NCBI GenBank assembly: GCA_021774355.1
Contig: JAJFJE010000285.1
Location: 1-5,296, forward strand
DNA length: 5,296 bases
From: Alphaproteobacteria bacterium
GTDB lineage: Bacteria > Pseudomonadota > Alphaproteobacteria > Zavarziniales > Zavarziniaceae
Direction of reading: 5' to 3'
Of the stretch, positions 1 to 5,122 are shown piece after piece. The notes below the pieces were generated by a model that worked only from the letters and a program-made list of their open reading frames with translations, was not told where the DNA came from and searched no databases. A program made the translations under genes and the position numbers. Position 1 is the stretch's first letter, and every line of letters begins with the position of its first letter.

Positions 1-1199
1 TCCTGCAGCATCTCGTCGACCGTGGTCAGCACCTTGGTATTCGCGGAATAAGCCCGCTGGGTGGTGATCAGCTTGGTGAATTCGTCGCCGATATCGACGT
101 TGGAGCTTTCCACCGAGGACCCCACCAGACTGCCCAGGCCGTACTGGTTGGGCCGGCCGATCAGGGCCGCGCCGGACCGGCTGGTCTCCTGAAAGGCCTG
201 CCCGGCCATGCTCTGCAGCTGTTCCGGGGCGTTGAAGCGGGCCAGCGCCACGGTATAGGCCGTGCGCCGTTCGCCATTGTCATAGGCCATCACCACCGCG
301 CCGTTCTGGTCGACCGAAACGCCGGACAGGGCACCCCGCGGATAGCCATCGGTCCGGATATCGACCGTTTCGACCTGGGTTCCCTGATACTGGGTCACGG
401 CATCATTGGACCCGGCGGCCCCGAGATCGAGGGTCAGGGGCTGGACGGCGCCGGCAAAACTCGGCGAAAAGCCGATCGGCGCGGCCGGGGTCAACAGGCG
501 GCCGGCCCCGTCGAAGGTGACCGCCTGGGTAACCGGGGCAAAGGCGGCATCGTCAGGCACCGTGATCCCCAGGGTCCAACTGTTGGCGGCGTCCTTCGAC
601 CAGGCCAGATTGACCGCATGGGCGACCCCCTGGGCATCGAAAATATCGACCGAGGACGGCGCCTGGTCGCCAATCGCGGCATCGGCCGGCAGGTTGGCCC
701 GGTAGGTGATCGCCGCCGACGCCGCGGGGGGCAGGATCTGGTCGGCGATCTTCATCTCGGTGACCGCGCCGCTGGGCTGGCCGGTCACCGGGTCGGTGGC
801 ATAGCCGCGCGCCACATAGCCGGCGGAATTGGTCAGATAGCCCTTGCCGTCGACCAGGAAATCGCCCGCCCGGGTGTAATAATTCGCCTCGCCGAAGCCG
901 CCCGCCCCGTCCGGCTTGGCGACCGTCAGGAAGCCGTTGCCGAGCACGGCCATATTGGTCGAGAAGTCGGTCGAGGAGATCTGGCCCGGCGCGGCATTGA
1001 CATAGAGCGGCGTGGCGATGACCCCGCCCGGCTGATAGCGGGTCTGGCCGGCCTCGGTGACCAGGGACTGGAAATCCGTGTCCACGCGGCGATAGCCGTT
1101 GGTCGAGGCGTTGGCGATATTGTCCGAGATGGCGCCAAGCGCGCGGGCCTGGGCATCGAGACCGGACAGTGAGGTCGAAAACAGGCCGACAAAGGTCAT
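1..1199 (-). CDS. flgE: Flagellar hook protein FlgE (3' end cut off by the window edge)
   Basis: Encodes the subunit of the flagellar hook, the flexible joint outside the cell between the rod and the filament. Reading the minus strand from the ATG at 1199 gives 399 open codons. The N-terminus MTFVGLFSTSLSGLDAQ followed by SDNIANASTNGYR (residues 25-37) is the rod/hook/HAP signature. The C-terminal block SSNVDIGDEFTKLITTQRAY (365-384), then ANTKVLTTVDEMLQ (386-399), is the conserved hook terminus. Family members end a few residues after this point, so only about 5-8 codons and the stop are missing. The expected full length of about 405 residues fits FlgE (402 in E. coli) and excludes FlgF and FlgG, which are about 250-262. 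The start is set by AGGAG at 1207-1211, seven bases before the ATG. A sigma-54 promoter precedes it. The middle region is Ala/Gly-rich, as expected for the variable outer domains. Confidence 0.95.
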   Translation of the reverse strand, partial: MTFVGLFSTSLSGLDAQARALGAISDNIANASTNGYRRVDTDFQSLVTEAGQTRYQPGGVIATPLYVNAAPGQISSTDFSTNMAVLGNGFLTVAKPDGAGGFGEANYYTRAGDFLVDGKGYLTNSAGYVARGYATDPVTGQPSGAVTEMKIADQILPPAASAAITYRANLPADAAIGDQAPSSVDIFDAQGVAHAVNLAWSKDAANSWTLGITVPDDAAFAPVTQAVTFDGAGRLLTPAAPIGFSPSFAGAVQPLTLDLGAAGSNDAVTQYQGTQVETVDIRTDGYPRGALSGVSVDQNGAVVMAYDNGERRTAYTVALARFNAPEQLQSMAGQAFQETSRSGAALIGRPNQYGLGSLVGSSVESSNVDIGDEFTKLITTQRAYSANTKVLTTVDEMLQ

Positions 1200-1222
1200 G
1201 AACACTCTCCTGCGCGGATCGT

Positions 1223-1237
1223 CCGGCCTTTTGCCGG
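1223..1237 (-). promoter_or_regulatory. Hairpin in the flgE leader
   Basis: CCGGC and GCCGG form a 5-bp GC stem around a 5-nt loop (AAAAG on the transcript). It lies between the predicted sigma-54 start site (about 1244) and the ribosome binding site at 1207-1211, so it would sit in the 5' untranslated leader about 11 nt ahead of the Shine-Dalgarno sequence. It could influence translation or stability. No regulatory role can be proved from sequence. Confidence 0.35.
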
Positions 1238-1254
1238 CTCTTCAGCAAGACCTG

Positions 1255-1270
1255 TGCAAGCCCTGGGCCA
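1255..1270 (-). promoter_or_regulatory. Sigma-54 (RpoN) promoter of flgE
   Basis: On the minus strand this reads TGGCCCAGGGCTTGCA. Against the consensus TGGCACG-N4-TTGCW it matches 10 of 12 specified positions, with the exact GG-to-GC spacing. The start of transcription would fall near 1244-1245, giving a leader of about 45 nt before the flgE ATG. Hook genes of Caulobacter and related alphaproteobacteria are known to be sigma-54 dependent, activated by the NtrC-like regulator FlbD, so motif and gene agree. The promoter assignment is inference from sequence. Confidence 0.75.
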
Positions 1271-1353
1271 CCGCCCGCTGCGTTATATTTCAACGGGTTG
1301 GCGGTATGACGGCAGGCCGGTGCAAGCCCGCCCGGCAGGATTTGCCGAGCATT

Positions 1354-1407
1354 GCGGGCGCTCTTGCCTTCCCGGGGGGTTGGGGGGTGCCCCACGGCAG
1401 CGCCCGC
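1354..1407. repeat. Large inverted repeat / hairpin in the intergenic region
   Basis: GCGGGCGCT at 1354-1362 pairs perfectly with AGCGCCCGC at 1399-1407 (9 bp, all but two pairs G-C). The 36-nt interior contains a second small dyad, GGGGTGCCCC, at 1384-1393. There is no T-run on either side, so it is not an obvious intrinsic terminator. It abuts the repeat remnant at 1417-1461 and may belong to the same decayed element. Confidence 0.5.
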
Positions 1408-1416
1408 TTGGCACTC

Positions 1417-1461
1417 GCACCATCGGCGATGACAAGGGTAAGACCGGGCCGTCATCCCGGC
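1417..1461. repeat. Decayed copy of the CGTCATCCCGGC dispersed repeat
   Basis: Positions 1417-1439 match 5200-5222 at 19 of 23 bases; this is the closing arm GATGAC plus AGGGT. Positions 1450-1461 are identical to the opening arm CGTCATCCCGGC at 5127-5138 and 5259-5270. The order (closing arm, short spacer, next opening arm) is the same as at the right end of the window, but the spacer is shorter. This supports a degenerate junction of the same repeat family. Confidence 0.55.
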
Positions 1462-1562
1462 TGCCCCAAGACGGCCGCTGTGCCTGGCCGGCAGGCGACC
1501 TCCTTCCGTCCCTTGATCCGATGCCCCCTCCTCCTCTAGCGTGAGCTGACGGTTGGTCAGTC

Positions 1563-1568
1563 GAGGAG
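1563..1568 (+). promoter_or_regulatory. Ribosome binding site that sets the moxR-like start
   Basis: GAGGAG lies five bases before the ATG at 1574. An in-frame TTG at 1553 would extend the protein by seven residues (MVSRGVV), but this site would then fall inside the coding region. The family normally begins near M-K-F, so the ATG at 1574 is preferred. Confidence 0.75.
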
Positions 1569-1573
1569 TGGTC

Positions 1574-2419
1574 ATGAAGTTCACCGGGACGCAGTCCTAT
1601 GTCGCGACCGATGATCTGATGGTCGCGGTCAACGCCGCGATCACCCTGGAACGGCCGCTGCTGATCAAGGGCGAGCCGGGCACGGGCAAGACCGTGCTGG
1701 CCCATGAGGTGGCGGCGGCCCTGGGCCGCGAACTGATCCCCTGGCATATCAAGTCGACGACCAAGGCCCAGCAGGGGCTTTACGAATATGACGCGGTCAG
1801 CCGCCTGCGCGACAGCCAACTGGGCGATGGCCGGGTCAACGACATCGCCAACTACATCGTCAAGGGCAAGCTGTGGGAAGCCTTCACCCGCGAGGTCGCC
1901 CCGGTCCTGCTGATCGACGAGATCGACAAGGCCGATATCGAGTTTCCCAACGACCTGCTGCTCGAACTGGACCGCATGGAATTCTATGTCTACGAGACGC
2001 GGCAGACGATCAGGGCGGAGCACCGCCCGATCGTCATGATCACCTCGAACAACGAGAAGGAACTGCCCGACGCCTTCCTGCGCCGCTGCTTCTTCCACTA
2101 CATCAAGTTCCCCGATCCCGAGACCATGAAGCGGATCGTCGATGTCCATTATCCCGGCCTGCAGCATGCCCTGGTACGCGACGCCCTGAACATCTTCTAC
2201 GAGATCCGCGAGGTTCCGGGCCTGAAGAAGAAGCCGTCGACCTCGGAACTGCTCGATTGGCTGAAGCTCCTGATGGTCGAGCAATTGCCGATGGAACTGC
2301 TGCGCGAACGCGATCCCAAGAAGCTGATCCCGCCGCTGCATGGCGCCCTGCTCAAAAACGAGCAGGACGTCCATCTGTTCGAGCGCCTGGCCTTCCTCGC
2401 CCGGCGCGAGCAGCGCTGA
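1574..2419 (+). CDS. MoxR-family AAA+ ATPase
   Basis: A 281-residue single-domain AAA+ ATPase of the MoxR type, presumably cytoplasmic. Motifs in order: Walker A GEPGTGKT (33-40), Walker B VLLIDE (111-116) continuing IDKAD, sensor-1 region ITSNNEKELPDAF (156-168), and arginine-finger candidates R170/R171. The C-terminal part (about 190-281) is the helical lid, with PSTSELLDWLKLL typical of the family. MoxR ATPases usually work with VWA-domain partners to mature or insert cofactors into client complexes; CoxD/CoxE in CO dehydrogenase maturation is the precedent. The next gene encodes such a partner, 22 bp downstream. Length, N-terminus (MKFTGTQSYVATDDL) and pairing recall the subgroup named after Pseudomonas PA2707, from memory. 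No client enzyme is encoded nearby, so the substrate is unknown and coxD is not assigned. Confidence 0.93.
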   Translation: MKFTGTQSYVATDDLMVAVNAAITLERPLLIKGEPGTGKTVLAHEVAAALGRELIPWHIKSTTKAQQGLYEYDAVSRLRDSQLGDGRVNDIANYIVKGKLWEAFTREVAPVLLIDEIDKADIEFPNDLLLELDRMEFYVYETRQTIRAEHRPIVMITSNNEKELPDAFLRRCFFHYIKFPDPETMKRIVDVHYPGLQHALVRDALNIFYEIREVPGLKKKPSTSELLDWLKLLMVEQLPMELLRERDPKKLIPPLHGALLKNEQDVHLFERLAFLARREQR

Positions 2420-2441
2420 GCGTCCCGGTCCGAGACGCCCC

Positions 2442-3620
2442 ATGTTCACCAATTTTTTCTACGCGTTGAAGGCCGCCCAGGTGCCGGTCACGCTGAAGGA
2501 ATATCTGACTCTGATGGAGGCATTGCAGGCCGGGCTGGCAAGCTACCGGGTCGATGACTTCTATTTTCTGTCGCGGGCCACCCTGGTCAAGGACGAGCGC
2601 CACCTGGACCGCTTCGACCAGGTTTTCGGCACGGTCTTCAAGGGCATCGAGCAGAGCGCCGCGGACGGCACCCCGGAACTGCCGGCGGAATGGCTGGAAC
2701 GGCTGGCCGAGAAATTCCTGAGCGACGAGGAGAAGGCCCAGATCAAGGCCATGGGCGGTTTCGAGACGCTGATGGAGACCCTGAAGAAGCGGCTCGAGGA
2801 GCAACAGGGCCGGCACCAGGGCGGCAACAAATGGATCGGCACCGCCGGCACCTCGCCGTTCGGCGCCTATGGCTATAATCCCGAAGGGGTCCGCATCGGA
2901 CAGGACGAGAGTCGCCACCGCCGGGCGGTCAAGGTGTGGGACAAGCGCGAGTTCAAGAACCTGGACGACACGGTCGAACTGGGCACCCGGAACATCAAGG
3001 TGGCCCTGCGCCGGCTGCGCCGCTTTGCCCGGGAAGGGGCGGCTACGGAGCTGGACATCCCCGATACCATCCGGGCCACCGCCGGCAATGCCGGCTATCT
3101 CGACCTGAAGCTGGTCCCGGAACGGCACAACAAGGTCAAGGTGCTGATCTTCTTCGATGTCGGCGGCTCGATGGACGACCACATCCGGTCCTGCCAGGAA
3201 CTGTTCTCGGCCGCCCGCACCGAGTTCAAGCACATGGAATATTTCTACTTCCACAATTGCCTCTACGAGGGCGTGTGGAAGGACAACAGCCGCCGCTTCG
3301 GGGAGAAGCTGCCGACCTGGCAGGTGCTGCACACCTATCCCCAGGACTACAAGGTGATCGTCGTCGGCGACGCCTCGATGAGCCCTTACGAGATCGTCCA
3401 TGAAGGCGGCTCGGTCGAGCACTGGAACGAGGAGTCGGGCGAGACCTGGCTGCGCCGCCTGCTTCAGGTCTATCCCCATGCGGTGTGGCTGAACCCGGTG
3501 CCCCGGGCCCACTGGGATTACACCCAGTCGATCCGCATGATCCAGCAGCTGATGGAGGGGCGGATGTATCCCCTGACCCTTCAGGGCCTGGACGCAGCGA
3601 TGCGCGAACTCAACCGCTGA
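2442..3620 (+). CDS. CoxE-like VWA-domain protein, partner of the MoxR ATPase
   Basis: A 392-residue protein without signal peptide or membrane helices. Residues 1-125 are helical and charged (MFTNFFYALKAAQVPVTLKEY, then a K/E-rich stretch at about 93-122). A Gly/aromatic linker, WIGTAGTSPFGAYGYNPEG (131-149), follows. The C-terminal VWA fold starts at about 232 with VKVLIFFDVGGSMDD. The metal-site (MIDAS) loop reads D239-V-G-G-S243, so the first serine of the usual D-x-S-x-S is glycine; I recall this variant from CoxE-like relatives. A later acidic site is VVGDASMS (307-314, D310). VWA partners of MoxR ATPases are thought to link the ATPase to its client. The ATG at 2442 has only a weak upstream GAGA-like site, so translation may be coupled to the preceding gene. 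An upstream in-frame ATG at 2340 lies inside the ATPase gene and is less likely. It ends 6 bp before the convergent MAPEG gene. Confidence 0.92.
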   Translation: MFTNFFYALKAAQVPVTLKEYLTLMEALQAGLASYRVDDFYFLSRATLVKDERHLDRFDQVFGTVFKGIEQSAADGTPELPAEWLERLAEKFLSDEEKAQIKAMGGFETLMETLKKRLEEQQGRHQGGNKWIGTAGTSPFGAYGYNPEGVRIGQDESRHRRAVKVWDKREFKNLDDTVELGTRNIKVALRRLRRFAREGAATELDIPDTIRATAGNAGYLDLKLVPERHNKVKVLIFFDVGGSMDDHIRSCQELFSAARTEFKHMEYFYFHNCLYEGVWKDNSRRFGEKLPTWQVLHTYPQDYKVIVVGDASMSPYEIVHEGGSVEHWNEESGETWLRRLLQVYPHAVWLNPVPRAHWDYTQSIRMIQQLMEGRMYPLTLQGLDAAMRELNR

Positions 3621-3639
3621 GCCTGCCTAGGCCAGCAGG
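3621..3639. terminator. Possible weak shared hairpin between convergent genes
   Basis: CCTGC (3622-3626) pairs with GCAGG (3635-3639) around 8 nt, and the palindrome GCCTAGGC (3625-3632) overlaps it. It begins in the 6-bp gap between the VWA stop and the MAPEG stop and runs into the MAPEG 3' end. No T-tract follows on either strand, so intrinsic terminator function is doubtful. Confidence 0.2.
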
Positions 3640-4034
3640 GCGAGGCGCAGCCACATGGCCACCACCACCAGGAACGCGGCGAGATAGGGCAACAGGCGGT
3701 GGGTCACATTGTTGTAGGTCAGGTGGATCGCGCTGTGGATCAGGCGCAACACCACGAACGCCCAGGCCAGCACGACAAAGGTCGTGTCGGCCAGGCCCAG
3801 GGCCAGGATGGTCGGCACCGCGGCATAGTAGAGAACCGGCACTTCGAACAGGTTGACGAAGTGACGCCCGGCGGTCGCCACCGCTTCGGGCAAGGGCTGG
3901 GTGAAGGCCCGGAAGGCCGACATGCGCACCGCCCCGGTGCGCACCGCGCCCGCCCGCAGCGCCAGGTTGAGAGCGCTGACCGCCAGGGTCAGCAGGACCA
4001 GCACCACGGTCGGCCAGATCAGGGCGGCGTTCAT
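3627..4034 (-). CDS. MAPEG-family integral membrane protein
   Basis: A 135-residue protein with four predicted membrane segments: about 5-26 (IWPTVVLVLLTLAVSALNLA), 59-81, 84-105 and 114-134. The sequence AGRHFVNLFEVPVLYYAAV (55-73) carries the R-x3-N-x2-E-x-P pattern (R57, N61, E64, P66) typical of MAPEG proteins, whose eukaryotic members are glutathione- and eicosanoid-metabolising enzymes. R97, H100 and N108 in the third segment and following loop are further polar family-like positions. Bacterial members of this size are mostly uncharacterised, so no reaction is assigned. The start at 4034 is preferred because GAGG (4040-4043 on the plus strand) sits five bases upstream; an ATG at 4094 would add 20 charged residues. 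The gene is divergent from the exported-protein pair and tail-to-tail with the VWA gene. Residues 29-37 contain a small internal repeat, GAVRTGAVR. Confidence 0.88.
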   Translation of the reverse strand: MNAALIWPTVVLVLLTLAVSALNLALRAGAVRTGAVRMSAFRAFTQPLPEAVATAGRHFVNLFEVPVLYYAAVPTILALGLADTTFVVLAWAFVVLRLIHSAIHLTYNNVTHRLLPYLAAFLVVVAMWLRLALLA

Positions 4035-4067
4035 CGGGGCCTCAATTTTTTCATCGCGAGTGCGAAG

Positions 4068-4096
4068 ACTATGGAATCTTTCCGGGGCCGGCACAA
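4068..4096 (-). promoter_or_regulatory. Candidate housekeeping promoter for the MAPEG gene
   Basis: On the minus strand TTGTGC (4091-4096) and CATAGT (4068-4073) are separated by exactly 17 bases. The hexamers match the consensus at 3/6 and 4/6. The predicted start, near 4060, gives a leader of about 25-30 nt. The match is weak but the position is sensible. Confidence 0.3.
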
Positions 4097-4099
4097 GCG

Positions 4100-4112
4100 G
4101 GCCCGGCGGGCC
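4100..4112. promoter_or_regulatory. Operator-like dyad between the divergent promoters
   Basis: GGCCC-GGC-GGGCC is a perfect 5-bp dyad. It lies between the -35 candidate of the MAPEG gene (4091-4096) and the -35 candidate of the exported-protein pair (4113-4118). A protein binding here could affect both promoters, but GC-rich DNA produces such dyads by chance. Confidence 0.2.
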
Positions 4113-4143
4113 TTGACGAAAGGCTGGCGCCTGCTGCCATATG
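4113..4143 (+). promoter_or_regulatory. Candidate promoter for the exported-protein gene pair
   Basis: TTGACG (4113-4118) matches the -35 consensus at 5/6 and is the favoured alphaproteobacterial form. The best -10 candidate, CATATG (4138-4143), follows after a long 19-bp spacer. A start near 4150 would lie downstream of the ATG at 4071 and upstream of the GTG at 4176, supporting the GTG start of the next gene. Confidence 0.35.
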
Positions 4144-4175
4144 CGCCGTTCTCAGCCCTTGCGAGGTCGCCCCCC

Positions 4176-4610
4176 GTGCTCCGCTCCGTTGCTGCCGCCG
4201 CTCTGCTCGCCCTGGTCAGCCAGGCGGCGCTCGCGGCCCCGTCGCTCGCCGCCCCGTCGCTCGCCGCCCCGTCGCTCGACGGCCATTGGACGGTTGACCC
4301 CAACGCGACCAGGCAGTCCCTGGTCAAGGGGGGCGAGATGACCCCGGCCGAGGTCAAGTCGGTGCTGGACATGTTCGGCACCATGACGCTCGATTTCACC
4401 GGCGGCGCGAAGATGACGGCAACCATGGCACCGCAATCGGTGACCTGCGACTGGGCCTGGGGCGACGGCCAGCGGATCCTTTATTCCGGCTGTGTCGACC
4501 AGGACAAGAATCCGGCACCCGGCGGGCCCGACAAGCTGGAACTCAGCCCCGACGACACCATTCTGTTCTACCAGAACGACGGGTCGGCCCTGACCTTCAA
4601 GCGTAATTGA
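4176..4610 (+). CDS. Small exported protein of unrecognised family, first of a tandem pair
   Basis: A 144-residue protein read from a GTG start, preceded by GAGG (4163-4166) nine bases upstream. This start yields a clean Sec signal peptide: MLRSVAAAALLALVSQAALA, with cleavage expected after A20. An in-frame ATG at 4071 would add 35 basic residues before the signal and is disfavoured. The mature protein begins with three A-P-S-L repeats (21-34). It then has G36-H-W38 followed by TVDP, RQSL (46-49), MFGTMTLDF (66-74), SVTCDWAW (C91), SGCVDQDK (C106) and the C-terminal strand DTILFYQNDGSALTF (127-141). The G-x-W start and beta-rich pattern recall lipocalin-like small barrels, but that is a guess. 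The two cysteines are probably a periplasmic disulfide, as they are conserved in the neighbour. Function is unknown. Confidence 0.8.
   Translation: MLRSVAAAALLALVSQAALAAPSLAAPSLAAPSLDGHWTVDPNATRQSLVKGGEMTPAEVKSVLDMFGTMTLDFTGGAKMTATMAPQSVTCDWAWGDGQRILYSGCVDQDKNPAPGGPDKLELSPDDTILFYQNDGSALTFKRN
4236..4280 (+). repeat. 15-bp in-frame triplicate repeat at the signal-peptide junction
   Basis: Three head-to-tail copies of GCCCCGTCGCTCGCC span 4236-4250, 4251-4265 and 4266-4280. The first begins with the synonymous codon spelling GCC in the same frame, and the last has one C-to-A change at 4279. They encode A-P-S-L-A, A-P-S-L-A and A-P-S-L-D, immediately after the predicted cleavage site. Near-identity at DNA level indicates recent slippage expansion. 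Confidence 0.9.
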
Positions 4611-4635
4611 CCAACCGTCCAAGAGCGGAGTTGCA

Positions 4636-5031
4636 ATGGTTCGCGTCCTCGTCCTGGCGCTGGCCGGCTGGCTGTGCAGCGTCGATGCCGCAATGGCGGC
4701 GCCCGAAATCGTCGGCCTGTGGCAGGTCGACCCGGTCAAGAGCCGGCAGAGCCTGAATACCCCCAGGGCGCGGCCGGCGCAGGAGGTCAAGACCCTGCTG
4801 GCACTGTTCGGCGACATGAAGCTGGACATTTCCGAACGGGGCATTCTGTTCGATTGGGGCGCGCAGAAGGTAACCTGCGGCTGGACCTGGAAGGGCGACG
4901 CCATCGCCCTGAAGGACTGCCTGGACGAAAAGCAGGCTCCGGCCCAGGGGGTCGAGTCCCTGGGCTATAAGGCCGACACCATCCTGTTCTACGAAAAGGA
5001 CGGCTCGGCCTTGAGTTTCAGCCGGCGTTAG
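4636..5031 (+). CDS. Small exported protein, second of the tandem paralogous pair
   Basis: A 131-residue protein with a Sec signal peptide (MVRVLVLALAGWLCSVDAAMA, cleavage expected after A21). GGAG (4627-4630) sits five bases before the ATG. It is clearly paralogous to the upstream protein: G27-L-W29, QVDP (30-33), RQSL (37-40), EVKTLLALFGDMKLDI (50-65), KVTCGWTW (C81), KDCLDEKQ (C95) and DTILFYEKDGSALSF (114-128) align block by block. It lacks the A-P-S-L repeats. The 25-bp gap to the upstream stop and the absence of a promoter indicate co-transcription. Cys14 lies inside the signal and is not in a lipobox (L13 precedes it), so a periplasmic soluble protein is more likely than a lipoprotein. 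Function is not recognised. Confidence 0.85.
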   Translation: MVRVLVLALAGWLCSVDAAMAAPEIVGLWQVDPVKSRQSLNTPRARPAQEVKTLLALFGDMKLDISERGILFDWGAQKVTCGWTWKGDAIALKDCLDEKQAPAQGVESLGYKADTILFYEKDGSALSFSRR

Positions 5032-5122
5032 GGCGCCGCTCCCACAAGAGGTCTCGCGCGATGCCCAGGCCTGGCGGCCGGCCGCAATGCGGAGAGCCTG
5101 CCATGACGGCCGGTCCATAACG

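Larger units (their letters stand above)
1200..1573. other. Divergent intergenic region between flgE and the moxR-like gene
   Basis: No credible coding sequence was found on either strand. The flgE half (1200-1304) holds the ribosome site, leader hairpin, sigma-54 promoter and an imperfect dyad (CCGCC at 1271-1275 with GGCGG at 1300-1304) just upstream of the -24 element. The middle holds small dyads, including CGGCA/TGCCG at 1333-1347, and a larger one at 1354-1407. A decayed dispersed-repeat remnant lies at 1417-1461. The moxR half has only a weak housekeeping-like candidate: TTGATC at 1513-1518 with no good -10 partner. A small dyad, CTGAC/GTCAG (1546-1560), lies directly before the ribosome binding site. 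Confidence 0.7.

Noticed and set aside
1409..1425. TGGCAC at 1409-1414 as a plus-strand sigma-54 promoter for the moxR-like gene
   Set aside because: No TTGC -12 element at the required spacing.
553..1584. Long open frame on the minus strand (343 codons) overlapping flgE and the intergenic region
   Set aside because: It is out of frame with the clear FlgE reading, is arginine/glycine/proline-rich, shows no recognisable motif and crosses the flgE promoter. It is a shadow of GC-rich coding DNA.
1283..2452. Long open frame antisense to the MoxR-like gene
   Set aside because: It lies opposite an unmistakable AAA+ ATPase and runs into the intergenic repeats. Composition is that of a reverse-complement shadow.
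2352..3512. 386-codon open frame antisense to the VWA gene
   Set aside because: The plus strand encodes a conserved VWA protein with family motifs throughout; the antisense product has no domain or ribosome site.
1574..3620. Assignment of the pair as coxD/coxE
   Set aside because: Family resemblance only; no CO dehydrogenase structural genes are nearby and the pair is widespread in organisms lacking them.
4675..4680. Cys14 in the second exported protein as a lipoprotein anchor
   Set aside because: The preceding residues are G-W-L; a lipobox needs a small residue (G/A/S) directly before the cysteine. A good signal peptidase I site, A-M-A, follows.
4152..4904. Open frames antisense to the exported-protein genes
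   Set aside because: The plus-strand pair has signal peptides, ribosome sites and paralogous blocks. The antisense frames contain low-complexity R/G repeats arising from the 15-bp repeat.
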